A DNA stretch of 64,000 nt, taken from assembly GCA_002803225.1 (NCBI GenBank), contig NXFV01001128.1, forward strand, positions 1 to 64,000, read 5' to 3'. Source of the DNA: Gamarada debralockiae (Eukaryota; Ascomycota; Leotiomycetes; Helotiales; Hyphodiscaceae). The position numbers were made by a program, and so were the translations under genes. Numbering within the stretch: the stretch's first letter is position 1; each line of letters opens with the position of its first letter. This document shows positions 44,440 through 57,506 of the stretch, in pieces. Below the pieces are notes generated by a model, which did not search any database, was not told the DNA's origin, and saw only the letters and a program-made list of their open reading frames with translations.

Positions 44440-47400
44440 ATGCGGAGGCGGTCATCTGGATCGGCCGCAGAGGAAGAAGGCGACGATTCAGCTACAAATG
44501 AGGACGTAAATTCCACTTTCGAGGGAGCAGGGGGGGATTCGACATCCAACAACCCTAAGAATCTTCAGACGACAACGCGACCGTCAATCGCCCAGCATAC
44601 ATCAACAAACGAGTTGGATCGACGGAAAAGCACCGACAAGAGACCCTCTACTGCAAGGAGTAGACGTCCAAGCAACACGAGTTGGAAACCGTCTGAATCT
44701 GAATCGCTCACACGAAATGGGCAAATAGAAAAGAGTCGATCTACTGTCATCACTGTACCCTCGAAAGAGGCCAGTGCAGCGGACAAGATGCCCGAATCTC
44801 GACAGAATGTTCGTCGCTCGAGACTCCGAAGTCCATGGTCATGTTCTGTCCTCACACTCGTTACAACGTCTTTGGCAACCCTCTGTCTGGTTGCGATAAT
44901 ACACTCTTTCCTCAACCGGCAGTTGGATACGAAAGGATGTCGCATGTCATATATGAGGCCTTCGTTTGCGAAGCTTTCTGACTTCGATACGGAGCATACA
45001 CGTTTTGCAAGCAAATATTCGGTTTATCTATACAGGGAAGGGATGGTAGATGAGGATACTAAGGTATGGAAACACGGTCAGTGGGACTGATATCACTGAC
45101 TGATCATCATACAGGTCAAAGGAGTTCCTGTTCTTTTTATACCCGGGAATGCTGGTAGTTACAAGCAGGTCCGGCCCATTGCGGCAGAAGCTGCCACCTA
45201 TTTCCACGATGTCTTACGGCACGATCCTGCTGCAATCAATGCCGGCGCTCGAAATTTAGACTTCTTCACAGTCGACTTCAACGAGGATATAACCGCTTTT
45301 CACGGCCAGACAATGTTGGATCAAGCTGAATACTTGAACGAGGCGATTGCGTACATTTTGTCTCTTTATCACGACCCTCGCAGATCCGAACGAGACCCCG
45401 ATCTACCAGATCCCGCATCTGTGATAATACTGGGGCATTCAATGGGAGGAATAGTGGCTCGGACGATGTTGGTCATGCCAAATTACCAGTCGAATTCGAT
45501 AAATACGATTATTACCATGTCTGCACCGCATGCACGACCCCCTGTTTCCTTCGATGCGGAGATTGTGAGGACATACAAGCAGATCAACGACTATTGGAGG
45601 CAAGCATATTCACAAAAGTGGGCGAATAACAACCCGTTGTGGCACGTTACCTTGATATCAATCGCAGGAGGAGGACTTGATACCGTGGTTCCATCAGATT
45701 ATGCTAGTCTGGAGTCCTTAGTACCAGATACCCATGGTTTCACGGTTTTCACTTCCTCAGTTCCAAATGTCTGGACGGGGATGGACCACCAAGCTATCCT
45801 CTGGTGCGATCAGTTCCGAAAAGTTGTTGTCCGATCATTATACGACGTTATCGATGTTAATCGGCCTGCGCAGACGAAACCTCGCGCAGATAGGATGAGA
45901 GTTTTCAAGAAGTGGTATTTGACTGGGATGGAAGCTGTCGCTGAGAAGACGCTGTCGCAGAAGGAGCCCACTACTCTCCTAACTTTGGAGGATAACTCGA
46001 ACTCTATAATTGCACAGGGGGAACGATTGACACTCCGGAAGTTTGGCCAGTCGCACAAGCCACGCGCGCATTTGCTACCCATTCCCCCGCAAGGCTCGCC
46101 AGGGGGCAAGAGATTCACGCTTTTGACAGATCAGAGGCTTGATAAGCCAGGCGATTCCGGCAAATTGGAGGTCCTCTTCTGCAGCGTTTTCCCTTTGCAC
46201 CCTGGACAATCAGCAACTTTGTTCTCCATGAACATGGACCTTTCAGGAGATAGCTCTGGATCTACAAGATTGGCGTGCAAAAATGCTGCCTCCGATGTCA
46301 TATCGTTACCAGCGTCTACGAGAACAACCAAACGCCCATTTTACCTGGATGAAGAGGCGGAGATTCAACCATTTTCTTACCTCCAATACGACCTGGAGGA
46401 TATTTTGGATCATCAGTTTGTTGCTATAGTCGACAAGGCTATTGATCCAATGCCAGGATGGGTTATCGCCGAGTTCAGTGACAACGTGCAATCTCATAAG
46501 GTTCGCTCACTAGGGCTTCGACGATTGCTGGCCTTCGGGATGAAGATCAAGCTTCCGGCAACCCGGCCCATGGTCGCAGAAGTTAAGATTCCGGCATTGC
46601 ACTCGAGTTTGTTGGCGTACAACCTCGAAATGAGCAGTCAAGTCTGTGGAGAGGAATCAGAGCTTTTCACTCCATTACTCCGACAGTATATCTCGGACCC
46701 CTACGAGTCGAAATACTTTGTCAACGTCAAACAGGCGAACATCAATTTACATGGGGTGTCTCCTTTTATGCCACCTCCGCTCAAACACAAGACCATCCAA
46801 GATGGCCTGAGCCTTCAATTCTGGACGGATCCTACATGCAATTCCAGTATTAAGATATCCTTGAAGGTTGACATTCCTGGAAGCTTAGGAAAGCTCTATA
46901 TGCGATACAGGACAGTGTTTGCTGCTTTCCCATTACTCGTCGTCGCCCTGGTTTTGAGGAAGCAGTTCCGTGTGTATGACGAGACCGGAATTTTCATGTC
47001 GTTCTCGGAGAGTTTGGACTTGTGCCTCCGCCAATCACTACCACTCGTACTTGTAGCTCTCACGTGCTTGTCTATATCATTGGCACAAGCAAGCTCAGCG
47101 CCTTCTCAGCCCGCTCCGAGCGGCTTCTGGGGCTGGAGAGGGAATGCGACGGAATCGCAGATCGACTTCACCAAGAACGACCTCCTAGTTGGTTCACAAG
47201 ATCCATTCTTTTGGTTCATGGTCCCTCTAATTGGTCTGGTGTGCGTGGGAGCATGTGTCATGATAAATTACGCAGCCCTTGCAATTACTCATGTGTTTAG
47301 CATCATGTACGGATGGCTCAGCATCAAACCAGCATGGTTGCGAAACGATGATCGGAGGAGAGCACCATCACCTGCTTTTGCGCCATCAACTCCGCGGCGG

Positions 47401-47979
47401 CGGGTCCTTACCACAGCAATTCTGCTGTTGCTGGTGTCAACGGTTATCCCGTATCAATTCGCCTATCTTGTTGCGTGTCTTGTACAGATAGCCACTTGTA
47501 CACGTGCTCTTCGATTTGCCAAGGAGGCTCGGTCCAACACCAACTTCAATTTTTATAACTACGCGCACTCGATCCTTATCCTCATGTTATGGATCCTTCC
47601 AATCAATCTACCCATTCTCGTTGTGTGGGTGCATAATCTGGCCGTACACTGGCTTACGCCGTTCTCATCACACCACAATGTCCTTTCTATCATGCCGTTC
47701 ATCCTCCTCGTTGAAACTCTGACGAGTGGCAAGATGGTCCCAAGAGTTACATCTCGCCTACGCCATCTCACCAGCGTCTTCTTCTTCTGCATCGCGATCT
47801 ACGCCGCAGTCTACGGAGTGACTTACGCTTATATGCTGCACTACCTCGTCAACTTCATCGCAGCTTGGCTGGTAGCCATCCATTCCTCAGCATCATCCTG
47901 GACATTCGCTGGCCTAAGCTCAATGTTCGAACCCGAAGGCACCGACAACACACGGAACAAAAGAGGGAAGACACCATGA
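44440..47979 (+). CDS. BST1: GPI inositol-deacylase BST1/PGAP1 (1162 aa)
   Basis: ER membrane lipase that removes the acyl chain from the inositol of GPI anchors, needed for export of GPI-anchored proteins and ER quality control. Exon 1 (44440-45063) encodes a charged cytosolic N-terminus and the first helix (VLTLVTTSLATLCLVAIIHS). A 51-nt intron follows (GTATGG...CATACAG). Exon 2 (45115-47979) starts with VKGVPVLFIPGNAGSYKQVR, the lipase oxyanion region. The nucleophile elbow GHSMGG has its Ser at about residue 317. FTVDFNED and SAPHARPPVSFD are also typical. The C-terminal third has several membrane helices. The length matches fungal Bst1 (about 1000-1150 aa). Confidence 0.96.
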
Positions 47980-49396
47980 TCGTCCTTACCCATTTCACGC
48001 ATGTATTCCCCGCCGTTAATCACCAAAATATACGATTCACACGATCCGATTCCATACACCTTTCCACGGCATCACATTTTCCATTTCAGCAGTAGTAGAA
48101 CATTCACAAGCGGCGTTTGCAGCATACAATGAGCGTTTTGGTCCCTCAAGCGCACGACTTCTCTAGATTTTCACACGGTGTTCATGCATTTGGCGCACTG
48201 TACATAGGGTCTGGACTTTCTTCCCTTCTTCATTCTGCATCGCACTAGGCCAGTACGCTGGCCGTTTTTATGCTGTTTTTCACGCACCGCATGAGTAAGC
48301 CGGGACCAATAGGTGGCTGGCTATATTAATGTTTATATCTTGATGATCAGGAGGAGGGGAAGATCTGACGGAAGGCAAGGAGGAAGAGGGGGGAGGGAGC
48401 ATTGGTTGTATATTGTCTGCAAGGTTACTTGGCTTTTGGGAGCTGGATCCAGTCTTTTAGCTCTGGCTGGTCAGGGAGGAGGTTGTTTTAAGAGGATGTT
48501 ATATGACCCTTGAGGCGCGGAACTCATAGATGGTGCAGTGATGCAAGCTTGATAGGATGGAGCCAGCAAGGCAAGCCTTTGAATATAGAGTCTATGGATG
48601 TTTATACATACATTATAATTGTGTCTCCGCGTCCACAATGCTGTGAGGTGAATGTGACATTGCGAATTGAGAGTAAATTCGCATTGATTTGTGGGCGAAA
48701 TAGAAACGAAGGGGAACGGATGTGGGAAGAAGTTGCATAGTCTTAGCAGCAGCATAGACAAGGAAGGTAAGACTAGGATTTGGGGTGGGTTTGAAGTTGG
48801 GGGAAATTGACGCTAGAAAATGAAGTAGTTCTGAAAGCGGGGGTGTATGGAGTATTTGGGAGAGATGAAGGGAAGTTGATGCTGGAAACCGAAGTGGTTT
48901 TAAAGGCGTAGAGGGCGAATTGGAGGTTGGGGCTAGGGGGGTTTTAGAGCTTAGGGGAAGGGTGGGGACTCTGTTGAGGATAGGGACAGGAGAAAACGAC
49001 CTCGGTAGAGAACGGGGGGTGACGAGGGATGTTTAGGTAGATGGGTAACGCTAGTTACAAGGAGATGGAGGGTGGGGAGGGCAGGAGAATGAGGGTCAGC
49101 GAGAAAAGGGGGGCAAGGCACGTGTCGAGTACGCAAGCGACTTGCCAATGGAAGTATATAAACTGTGGAATATCTGGGTATGTTAGCCTTTCCTAACCCT
49201 AAGGAAAAGTGCAGACGTATCTTGAGGCCAAATAGTATGGACAGGATGATCTGGGGTCCATTGACCTTTTTCAGTCAGTCTGCGGCCTTCGGAATCTTCA
49301 GGCGGATCTTCAAACTTCTTGGTATAAGGCTTGACAGGAAAGGTTGATATCCAGTCAGGAACCTAGGATGGAAGATTAGCTCTGCGCAAGGACGGT
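47980..49396. other. Intergenic, purine-rich on the plus strand, no gene seen
   Basis: Downstream of BST1. 48760-49130 is strongly G/A-rich with repeated GGGG runs. Two similar segments (about 48805-48830 and 48870-48905: TTGAsGCTrGAAAmyGAAGTrGTT) hint at a degenerate duplication. No coding sequence is supported. Confidence 0.4.
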
Positions 49397-49708
49397 TCAA
49401 TATTTCGAGCTTGACATAAAACAAGCAAGTTCCGTGACCGCCGAATAGAACTTTCTCGCTGCATAAGTGTATACCTGCACTACTGGCTTCCTGTAGTCGA
49501 TTTGTACTATTTCATCCTCCACATAACTCGCCTGTGTTTTTGAAGACGAAAGTGCTACATCGACAAAGCCTAAATGAGCAAAGACCATGTCTCGTGGGTC
49601 TGCCACCTCAAAGCCACGTCTTGACACCAAAACCTCGAGCAAACTGGGAGGTTTACTTGAAGTAGGCTTTGGCCTCCGAGGACGTAAAGTTGGAAACCCA
49701 GAACTGCT
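49397..49708 (-). pseudogene. HET-domain (heterokaryon incompatibility) gene relic
   Basis: A frame open from 49708 to 49397 reads LLEVLVSRRGFEVADPRDMV then FAHLGF and, further on, VQIDYRKPVVQVYTYAAR. The RR/DPRD/FAHLG block and the later V-DY-K---VYT block are the signature of the fungal HET domain. Only about 100 residues remain. The frame is closed upstream by TAA and lacks the rest of the domain, so it is a fragment. The function in intact genes is self/non-self recognition and cell death. A very AT-rich stretch at 49720-49860 adjoins it. Confidence 0.55.
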
Positions 49709-50035
49709 TTATCCGTGGTGCTAAGTGAGCCAAAATAAATACAAATAAAGCGAAGGTGAAAGATAAATGAATCATATTGAATAATAGCCAATAATAGCAA
49801 AATTAATATAAACATTGTTAACCGGGTTTATATAAAGGCTCACCTTTTCATAAATATCGCAACAGTAAGTGTTTAACTGGAGGGTGGAGCATTTTTTATT
49901 CTTTTGGGATTCTTAGATTCCAACGCACGTTGCCTACGAATCTGCATTGTCTTTTCAAAGGACCATCCAATTCTAGGGGATCAATCCAGTCCAGGACCAA
50001 CTGAGGCCGGGCACAAGGCTTACCGGGTTTCCTTA
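49709..50035. other. AT-rich spacer
   Basis: 327 bp. 49725-49860 is very AT-rich with ATAAATA and AATAATAG repeats and no ORF. It probably marks decayed DNA next to the HET relic. Confidence 0.4.
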
Positions 50036-50803
50036 TCACAACTCATACCCATGATCCCACCACCCACCATCCTCGACTTCGGGATCTCTCCTCTTCTCTC
50101 TTTCTCCGAATCCCTTCAACAATGGCCCCACAGCTTCACTCTCCTCGGGCCTTTCAAAAAACACAGCCCCCCGCCTCTCAAGAGCCATACACCTCTCCTC
50201 CATACTAAGCGCATTCCAAACGGGCCCAAGATCCCCTCTTACCATCTTCCAGTTATCATACCTCAACACCCACACGCCTCCCTGCTCCGGCCAGCCAAGG
50301 AACAGCACTTCCCTTTCATCAGGCCACATCTTCCTCCACTTCGCCCTCGTGGTCATCTCGAAGTCATTGTAGCTGCTCCACCACTTCCCGCCTATCTTGC
50401 GAAGCTGCATGCAAAACGCGTCTTCCTCTGTTTCATTAGAGGAGCGAGAGGTAGGGTGAAAGCGATCAAGGCCGATATAGGCAAGTTCGACGGCGTGCAC
50501 GCGTTCGGCGATGATAATGCCACCGACGCTAGGCCAGCAGTGGACGACGTTCGTATACAAACTCAAGCCAGGATCTAGGCGTATCAAGCCGGATTCGAGA
50601 TCGAGCCATGGGACGTCGGTGAAGTCTCTTTCCTCGCTAAACACGGCTGTATAGTCGTGTTGCTCTTTTGCAAGGCTTGCTAGGTGGCATTCAACATCTT
50701 CGGGTGCACATTGTCCCGATGCCTGTGGAGGTGCTTGAGTAACTGCAGAGGCCAACCTACAGAAGATAAGAAGGCTGAGAAACCGTACAGACGTACTTCT
50801 CAT
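50036..50803 (-). CDS. Secreted protein of unknown function (255 aa)
   Basis: A single exon. The N-terminus MRSTSVRFLSLLIFCRLASA is a clear signal peptide, with cleavage predicted after ASA. The mature protein has Cys residues near its start (QCAPEDVEC), WPSVGGIIIAE, a potential N-glycosylation site (NET), and several Trp-rich segments (WWSSYNDFEM, WRKMWPDERE, GVWVLRYDNWKMVRGD). The C-terminus is acidic and ends WWDHGYEL, which is not a canonical HDEL/KDEL signal. No catalytic motif was recognised. It appears to be a complete extracellular protein of a fungal-specific type. Confidence 0.7.
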   Translation of the reverse strand: MRSTSVRFLSLLIFCRLASAVTQAPPQASGQCAPEDVECHLASLAKEQHDYTAVFSEERDFTDVPWLDLESGLIRLDPGLSLYTNVVHCWPSVGGIIIAERVHAVELAYIGLDRFHPTSRSSNETEEDAFCMQLRKIGGKWWSSYNDFEMTTRAKWRKMWPDEREVLFLGWPEQGGVWVLRYDNWKMVRGDLGPVWNALSMEERCMALERRGAVFFERPEESEAVGPLLKGFGEREKRRDPEVEDGGWWDHGYEL

Positions 50804-51428
50804 TTAGAATAGATTTGGGGGGAGTCTAGAAGATGAGGGAAAGTGAAGACTGTTTTGCTCGTTCGTGGGCAGGTTTTTGGATATTTGACGCTTTCAGGGT
50901 TGAACACGGTGTTCTCTAATTCGTGTGCTTTCGATTACTTCGAACGTTAAATCTACAACCCAACATAGACTGAGCTCTTTTGGCTTATTTTAATAAATTT
51001 TTAGAAACACGTTCAATCGTCAATCAAATTGGTCATTCGTATGGTATCATAAATGACAGTCAGAATATACAGCCAGACATCCTCCATGGTATATGTGCAA
51101 AAATCCTCCCAAGATTAGGTGTATATATCCCACGTCCAATGATGCCGGACGCCAGTTCGTTATATGTATATATGCAAGCAAAGGTGCTTTCGACCTTCAT
51201 TAATCCTCTATCCTAATGATGAAAATGACCGAAACGCCGTTACCCAGATGGCGAGTCCCGATCTATGTACGTGTGCGTAAAGATGTTGCAAGTCGTTGCG
51301 ATGCCGTGCCGAAATCTAAATCCGAACCCAAAGCCGATTGCCCTTTTCGAATCGTCAATCGGTGTGTCCAACTGGCTAGTACCAGGAATTAAAAATAAAC
51401 AGTATGGTGATATGAGTTGCTAGGAGTC
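50804..51428. other. Intergenic, no gene seen
   Basis: 625 bp containing the promoter of the secreted-protein gene and the 3' region of KRE6. A 78-codon frame at 50980-51216 shows no motif. Confidence 0.4.
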
Positions 51429-53848
51429 TCAACACCCTGTGAGCGTGTTCTTCGGCCATGAATAGCTCGTCTGATTCCAGAGCTGCAAAATCGTTAGAAG
51501 TTATCCACATCTCGTTCAGCAGAAAGGAGACTTACAGTCAAATTGGGATTGTTATACGCCTCTCCATGGTTTGCAATCCACTCCGTGGTAGGATATCCAG
51601 GCGGATCACAGGTGATGCTCGTCTGTCCGGGTTTCTGATAGATCCGCACGTAGTCGATATGCATGATAGTAGGGAACTTCAAGTGTGCCAAATCCACCTC
51701 TCCCCACGCCCCAGAGAGACCCAAATTCAACACCATCGACATCGGCTCTTCGGACACGACTCGCGCGGCTATATTGCCGTTTGGCCCAATAGCCCGTCCA
51801 TCCATCATGAATGACCGGTCTTCACCTACGAACCAAGCGATTTTGCCGGTCGAAGTCCCCGGAACGTACTCGAATGCGTATTTTTGGTAGGCATTGCCGT
51901 CATACCAGTCGTCATTCAAAATTGTCGTGCCGCTGATAGCTTGCTGATAGGGACCTCCGCAGTAACCGTTCATTTGAGTTGTCTCATAGTTTGGGATTTG
52001 AAGGAAGTTTGAATTGGGCCGCCAAAAGATGTCGAAGGGAGCCACTTGGTAACTTTGCGTCACGACTCCAAGGAGGTTTGCGGGCTCAACAGCCGCTTCC
52101 AGAATGTCGATTTCAGGGGCTCCTCGGCCGGTTCCAGGACTCGGGTGGTCTTCTCCTTTGCACGAGCATGAGCTTAGTCTCTGGCCTGGGAGGAACGACA
52201 TTCCGTCCGGGGCTGACTGATTGGGCGTGATGCCTGCATCGCAGGTATTATATGTGTATGGCCACACTCCATCTGTCGTTGCTTTGTAACCTGGTCGACC
52301 AAGATTGCCCATAGTCCAAACACCTGGCCACAAGCCTGGAACTCCAGCAGGACCTGGTAGGGATATGGAAACCTCAAAAACGCCCCCCTTGAAGCACAGC
52401 TGATTCCAACTGTTCAGCATTCCTGATTGATACCCAAGATTATGGTTGGCAAAAGCTGCCAAAGTTAATTGGAGCGTTCCTCCGCCGGTCGTGACAGCCA
52501 CCGGATCGTACCATTCCATGTCCTGAGTTGCGCCGTACCAAATGTTTGGCGCAGTCCAGAAAGGGTCATCTCCAGGATAGAACGTCCTGTTGTCGTCGTT
52601 GAATTCATCGCTGAACACCAAGTTCAGTGTTGAACCATCAAATGTACTGATCCTCGTTTTCGCACTCGCTGGAGTGTGTGGATCGATTAAGCCCGTCCTG
52701 ACATTCTTCAACAGCGGGTATGTATTATTATTAACGTGCGCCCACGCTGGTCCCCAATTGATCACTTTCGTTGCATTTCCCCCTGTGCCTCCTGGCAAGT
52801 ATATATTTGTTGCGAATGTGAGAACTGGTAGAACAATAAACACACAAAGGAGGCCAACGATCAGAAAGACGCCTCCCACAGCCGAAACGATTGACCGTCT
52901 GTTGAAGTACTCTTTCCAATTTGGCTTGTAGGTGATGTCGTCGTCGTCTGCTGGCATGTGCCACTTATCGTCTGCCTCCACTTCATTTTCATACAGAATG
53001 AAGCCTTTCTCTCCCTCAAAGTAAGGGTCGAATGCCCCTATACTGTCATCTGGAAAGCCACATTGCTGTAGGTCCGCTTGTGAGTCGCTAAAAGGGTTGT
53101 TGGTTGTTGTTCGAAGTAAAGGCACCCTAGAATTTGTTTGTCCTAGCAGGGGCCTTGCTGGCGGTCTCGAATCTGACCACGATGGAGGATATCGTGAGTA
53201 GTCTCTCCCTAGATCATTGAGATGTTTCGGTGTCTCTGGTCGTGGCATTTCTCCCGGCCGCAACACTGAGGCTTTCTTCTGTCGCAGAAGCTGTTGTGGG
53301 GAGCTCAGAACGTTACTTTTCCTCTTCCCTCGTGTAATAATTGAAACATTGCTTGTGCTCTGCCGCCTTGGGATCTCGCCAGACGACGATGACTCCACTG
53401 GCGATACATCTCCCTCAACAATGGCATTCTCATCGTTGCTACTCACTGAGGATTGCGAGGAAGTAGGATTCAGAGGCGACGGTACGACCGGAATGTAAGA
53501 CGACCTCCTATTTAAACTTAACGTCGAAGCATTGTTTTCAACTTGTGTGATGCTGGACCCACTCCTTTGCAACGTCGAACCTGAGCTGTCCCTTCGCGTT
53601 GGCTTGAGTATTGACGACCTTTCTCGTGTTTCTGCCGGATCTGCCTGAGCTCCTAGGATCGGCCTAGAGCTCTCCCTTCGTTCTTCGCTTGGTGTTGAAC
53701 TTGGTGTTGTTGACTGCGACAGTATTTTCGCTGAGTCCTTCTCAGCTTCTAGTACCGATTCCGACCTCCCAGCTTGTGTCATATCCCCAATTTGTACCAT
53801 TTCCCTCCCCCACCGGGGAAGCTTCGGTGCTTTTCGTAAGGGAGCCAT
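51429..53848 (-). CDS. KRE6: KRE6/SKN1 beta-1,6-glucan synthesis protein, GH16-like (788 aa)
   Basis: Type II membrane protein of the secretory pathway needed for cell-wall beta-1,6-glucan. Exon 1 is 53848-51536 and exon 2 is 51482-51429, with a 53-nt intron (GTAAGT...TTCTAACGATTTTGCAG). Without splicing the protein would end SLLSAERDVDNF; splicing gives the conserved C-terminus LWNQTSYSWPKNTLTGC. The Ser-rich cytosolic N-terminus (about 1-318) is followed by one membrane helix (about 320-345, VGGVFLIVGLLCVFIVLPVL) and the lumenal GH16-like domain. The glycosidase-type motif EIDILE is at residues 579-584. LWPGVWTMGNLGRPGY and the cysteine pairs of the family are present. Confidence 0.96.
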
Positions 53849-56332
53849 CGTATGTCGGCTTCCTACAGCTGAATTAAATATCTATCAGGCGAAAGCGACA
53901 GTGATAGCCATGTCCTCCAGGCGAATTGCTTCAAAGCCGCGTGGCTGTATGGAAAGACGGCAGCTTCGAAATCTTTAGCGCAAATAACGAATTTGAGAAG
54001 ATGCCGACGACAAATACGGGAGATGTAGCGTGGTAAGGCTTCGAAGCGTTCAACAAACAAGGCTCACACAATTGACAGATAAGGAAGCCAACACGTATTG
54101 GTACCAAGACTTGGCTTATCGGGATGTAATTTAATAGCAGAACGATTGTAGAATGCCAAATCAGCGAATTGATGAGCGAGAGTGTGACGAAAGCGACCGT
54201 AAAGAGCAAGTGAGGTGAGGAATGGAAGCATGGAAGTGGGAGAGAACAGTGTGGGCAGGATTTACCTGGATACGGGTGACATGACAGACTCACTACTGAT
54301 CTAATAGGCCTAGCACCAGCCTGAGATACAAACGGTTGCCAGTAATTTCCTAGCCTAATTCGATAAGGTGCGATCTTGCACATATTGAGCAATAAACCAG
54401 CCGCACGCTGTGAGGTTGGTCGGTGGGACGAGAAGCTGAGCGGCGAATCAGATGCCAATTTGCGCTCGGATGTACGCTACCAGTTCCTTTCCAAATTAAG
54501 TTGGAAGCTAATGACGGCATGGCCAGCCTCAGCAGGTTGTGATCCTTGCATACACCTCGAATCTGCATCGTGAATTCGATTTTTCAAGGTCTTGATTTGT
54601 GTGTGGCAATTAAGCATTTTGTTGCCAAGATTTTTTGACGATGCACGTTTTGACCTTCACTAAGTAGAAGCATTTTTGAAGCTGACATCGAGCTTGATTG
54701 TTGGTGTTTGCGAGTATTACGCCGTGTCTCCGTCAAAATACAGTAAGAACTGTGGATTCCCCCGCCTGGATCCGTCGAGTCGCGCAAGCAAAGGCCAAAT
54801 AACGCTCCTCGAGCCGGACTCTTTCAGCGGATGAGCTCCGCCCAAAACGGCCTGTTCAATGTCCAATTGATAAGCTTATTCCTATCAGAGACAGATCCCA
54901 TGTCTCTCCATTTTCCAGCCCCATCAAATATGATTTGTTGAATAATCAATACGTATCCACATGCAAAGTTGCATACAATAATCACCGAGCTTGCTGAAAT
55001 ACGAGGGACTTCGCCAAAGGCTTGCATACCCGTTCGTACCTTTATGTACAGCTGTACATTAGATGGACGCTTATCCTATCTTACAGCGACGGGGGGTTCT
55101 CGCGAGGAAATATAATAGAATACGTACGCTAAAAGCCAACGCAACATGTGCAAAAATAGCCACACCTGCAATTCAGCGCGTTAGTTGCTGGATATGCTTG
55201 CCGATCGATCGCACGGCAGGAAAAGCTTGCAGAAGCGTGAAGCCTCTTCCGCCAAACAAGGACTAACGAAGAGCGTCTGATTGGTGGGCAAAGAAGGGGC
55301 AAGAGGAATGGTACGATACGGAGTACAAATGTGCCGATGTAACCTCAATGTGGAAGCACGAGGAAAGGGGAGGGAGAGGGGTAAACGTCCGAGATAGTTT
55401 GCTAAATAATATTGTGATCGCTGAGGTAATGAGTAAGTAATGGTTGACTTCGAAGCATACTGTACTAATTGGGATGTGAGATCGTTCAACTGGATGAAAA
55501 TTTATATATAGGGCATTCCAAAAACACAAAGAGCGGCCATCGCTAATTCCAAAAGGGGAGCGATGCTTCTTCAAAAGTAAGAATTGAGTGTCGAAGCAGC
55601 GCGAGTTTCTACTGCAATATTGAGTACCAAGTATTGAGCAAGCACCGTCTGGATCAAACAGAAAACACAGATCGTTCAATCAAAGTCAGTGCCGATTTCG
55701 TGGAGAGATGTCCGGAACTTCTATTTCAGTAATTAGAGTTGAGAATATCGGTAATAGGTAGCTCTCACAAGTGTCCGCAATAGATTCATCAATCAAGCAG
55801 ATCAACGTCTTCAAATCTCCGGCTTCTGTTCCATTGGTACTTCCTTGAGACAGAAATCAAAGGAGGGCGGTCTCGAAGAATGTGCAAGTACACTCTGCAA
55901 AGTTGTGCAACGTGAAACTGCAAGCTTCCATGTGGCCTCACAATTCAAGTGCAAGGGCAAGGCAGTGGTCAACAAGTATTTGTTTTTTGATTCTTGGAAG
56001 AGAATGACGGGCTTTGAGGAGTAATTGTAAGACCTCACAAGACGTAGGACATATAGGGGCTGTGCCCAACAAAACTTCCGGCTCCGAGCAAACAAAGACA
56101 TGTCATGCAATGGATTCATCCACTGATTTGAGCTTCACGCTTCCTGTGTCCATTAAAACCTGGATGCATGCCATTTGCAAGTGCTATGGGATCTTTAGCC
56201 TGACTCACCTTGGTATCATTATTTCCGGTCAACGATCCTCGGTGGCCACTTGTATGACCAAAATGCCTGTTCGGCCCCCGAAAATGCAAAGATACTCAAA
56301 CAAGAAATAAGTATAATGGTTCTCAGCCGCAA
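53849..56332. other. 2.5-kb region without a convincing gene
   Basis: Contains the KRE6 leader and promoter. The longest frame (53931-54458, minus) is a mix of hydrophobic stretches with no motif. Other frames at 55181-55679 and 55811-56119 overlap each other and look random. No repeat or RNA gene is recognised. The spacing suggests lost or decayed sequence. Confidence 0.45.
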
Positions 56333-57506
56333 CTAAGCGTCTCTCTTCTCCTTGATCTCAGGTTCGATACCTAGAGACGACTGAAGAAGATTCAGCTGCT
56401 TTTGCAAATGATCGATGCCCCCTTGGATACCGCTAATGAGTCCAAATATCTGGCGCTGCTTTGACTTGGGGAGAGTGTTGATGGGCGGAATTGGCGGTCT
56501 TCCTTTATCTGGAGAATTCCTAGGCGCTGCTGGTAGTGTGTATTTAATTGCCATCTGTTTAGGCTTCTGCGGCGCCTGTGAGCCAGCACTGAGAAGACTC
56601 GATGACACATCAGCTGCTCTAAGCAATTCGTTGTGTCCTTGCCGCATCAGCGAGAAACATTTAGAAGATTCGTCGTCTCGTGGTAGCCCGTCGTGGGATA
56701 TATGGGGCAGCTCGTCCGCATTGTGATGTCTCTTCTGCTTCTTCTCCATATTGGGAACGTAGCCCAATAAACCAGTCGGTTCCTCCCTCGCTATCTGAGC
56801 TTGCAGCAATGAATCCATAACTGGGGATGCGATTTGGGCCGAGTCTGCGGGTGCAGCTGGTTGTTGCGAAGCGTCCTGACATACAGATCTGTTTATGATG
56901 TTGACAATCGTAGGGTCTCTCACTGGAGTATGTCTCTTCCGTTTCTTGGGCTTCGGTTCCTCAACCATGCCCCCTTCCTCGGCAGGTTGATGCCTCGCAG
57001 CTCTTCCATCCACCTTCCCTGCTCATCCATTAGCCTCGTTCGCCCCAATTGAAGGATTACTTACCCCTTTGGAGCCGAAGATTGCATCGATTCCCCTTGC
57101 TCACAAATACACAACTGGAGCAAGCTCCCTGAAACCAATTGCCTAACGTGATGCAGTGAGCGAAGCGCCCGCGCCCCGCTGCGCAATGGGTGCAGGGGTT
57201 GGAGACGTTGCCTCGAGTGGCTAATAGACAGGCTCCGCGCTGCTGAACGCGTTGGCTCTCGGTTGAGCGCTCCGGAGGAAGTTCTTGCCCGTCTCGCCAT
57301 GGGAGAGAGCGTTGCATGGGCCGCTGCGCGAGACGGGCTAGGAAGGTTGGGGCAGCGTCTTTGGGTTCCTTTGAGAAGGAATCGTGTGGGAAGTCATGGC
57401 TTGTGGATTGGTGATTAAAAGAGGATTCATCAATTGTATCTTCATATTCGATTGGGAAGGGAGACTCTTGGTCGGTATTGTGGTCGTCTTCTATGTTTGG
57501 AGGCAT
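56333..57506 (-). CDS. Cys-rich (atypical Zn2Cys6-like) nuclear-type protein A, tandem paralogue (375 aa)
   Basis: Exon 1 is 57506-57065 and exon 2 is 57018-56333, with a 46-nt phase-1 intron (GTAAGT...GCTAATGGATGAGCAG). An acidic N-terminus (MPPNIEDDHNTDQ) leads to a basic/Pro stretch (QRSLPWRDGQELP). A Cys block at about 93-144 has the spacing C-x11-C-x2-C-x9-C-x10-C-x2-C-x8-C. The intron lies just after it. A basic patch (PKPKKRKRH) that looks like a nuclear signal follows, then a variable middle and a conserved C-terminal helix (LPKSKQRQIFGLISGIQGGI, DHLQKQLNLLQ). The last six cysteines resemble a fungal Zn2Cys6 cluster with longer first loops. I suspect a DUF3716-type fungal family but cannot confirm it. 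It is a paralogue of the next gene upstream (58995). Zinc and DNA binding are inferred only. Confidence 0.75.

Noticed and set aside
53931..54458. 175-codon minus-strand frame with hydrophobic stretches
   Set aside because: Composition looks like translated AT-rich/non-coding DNA; no family features; it lies in the KRE6 promoter region.
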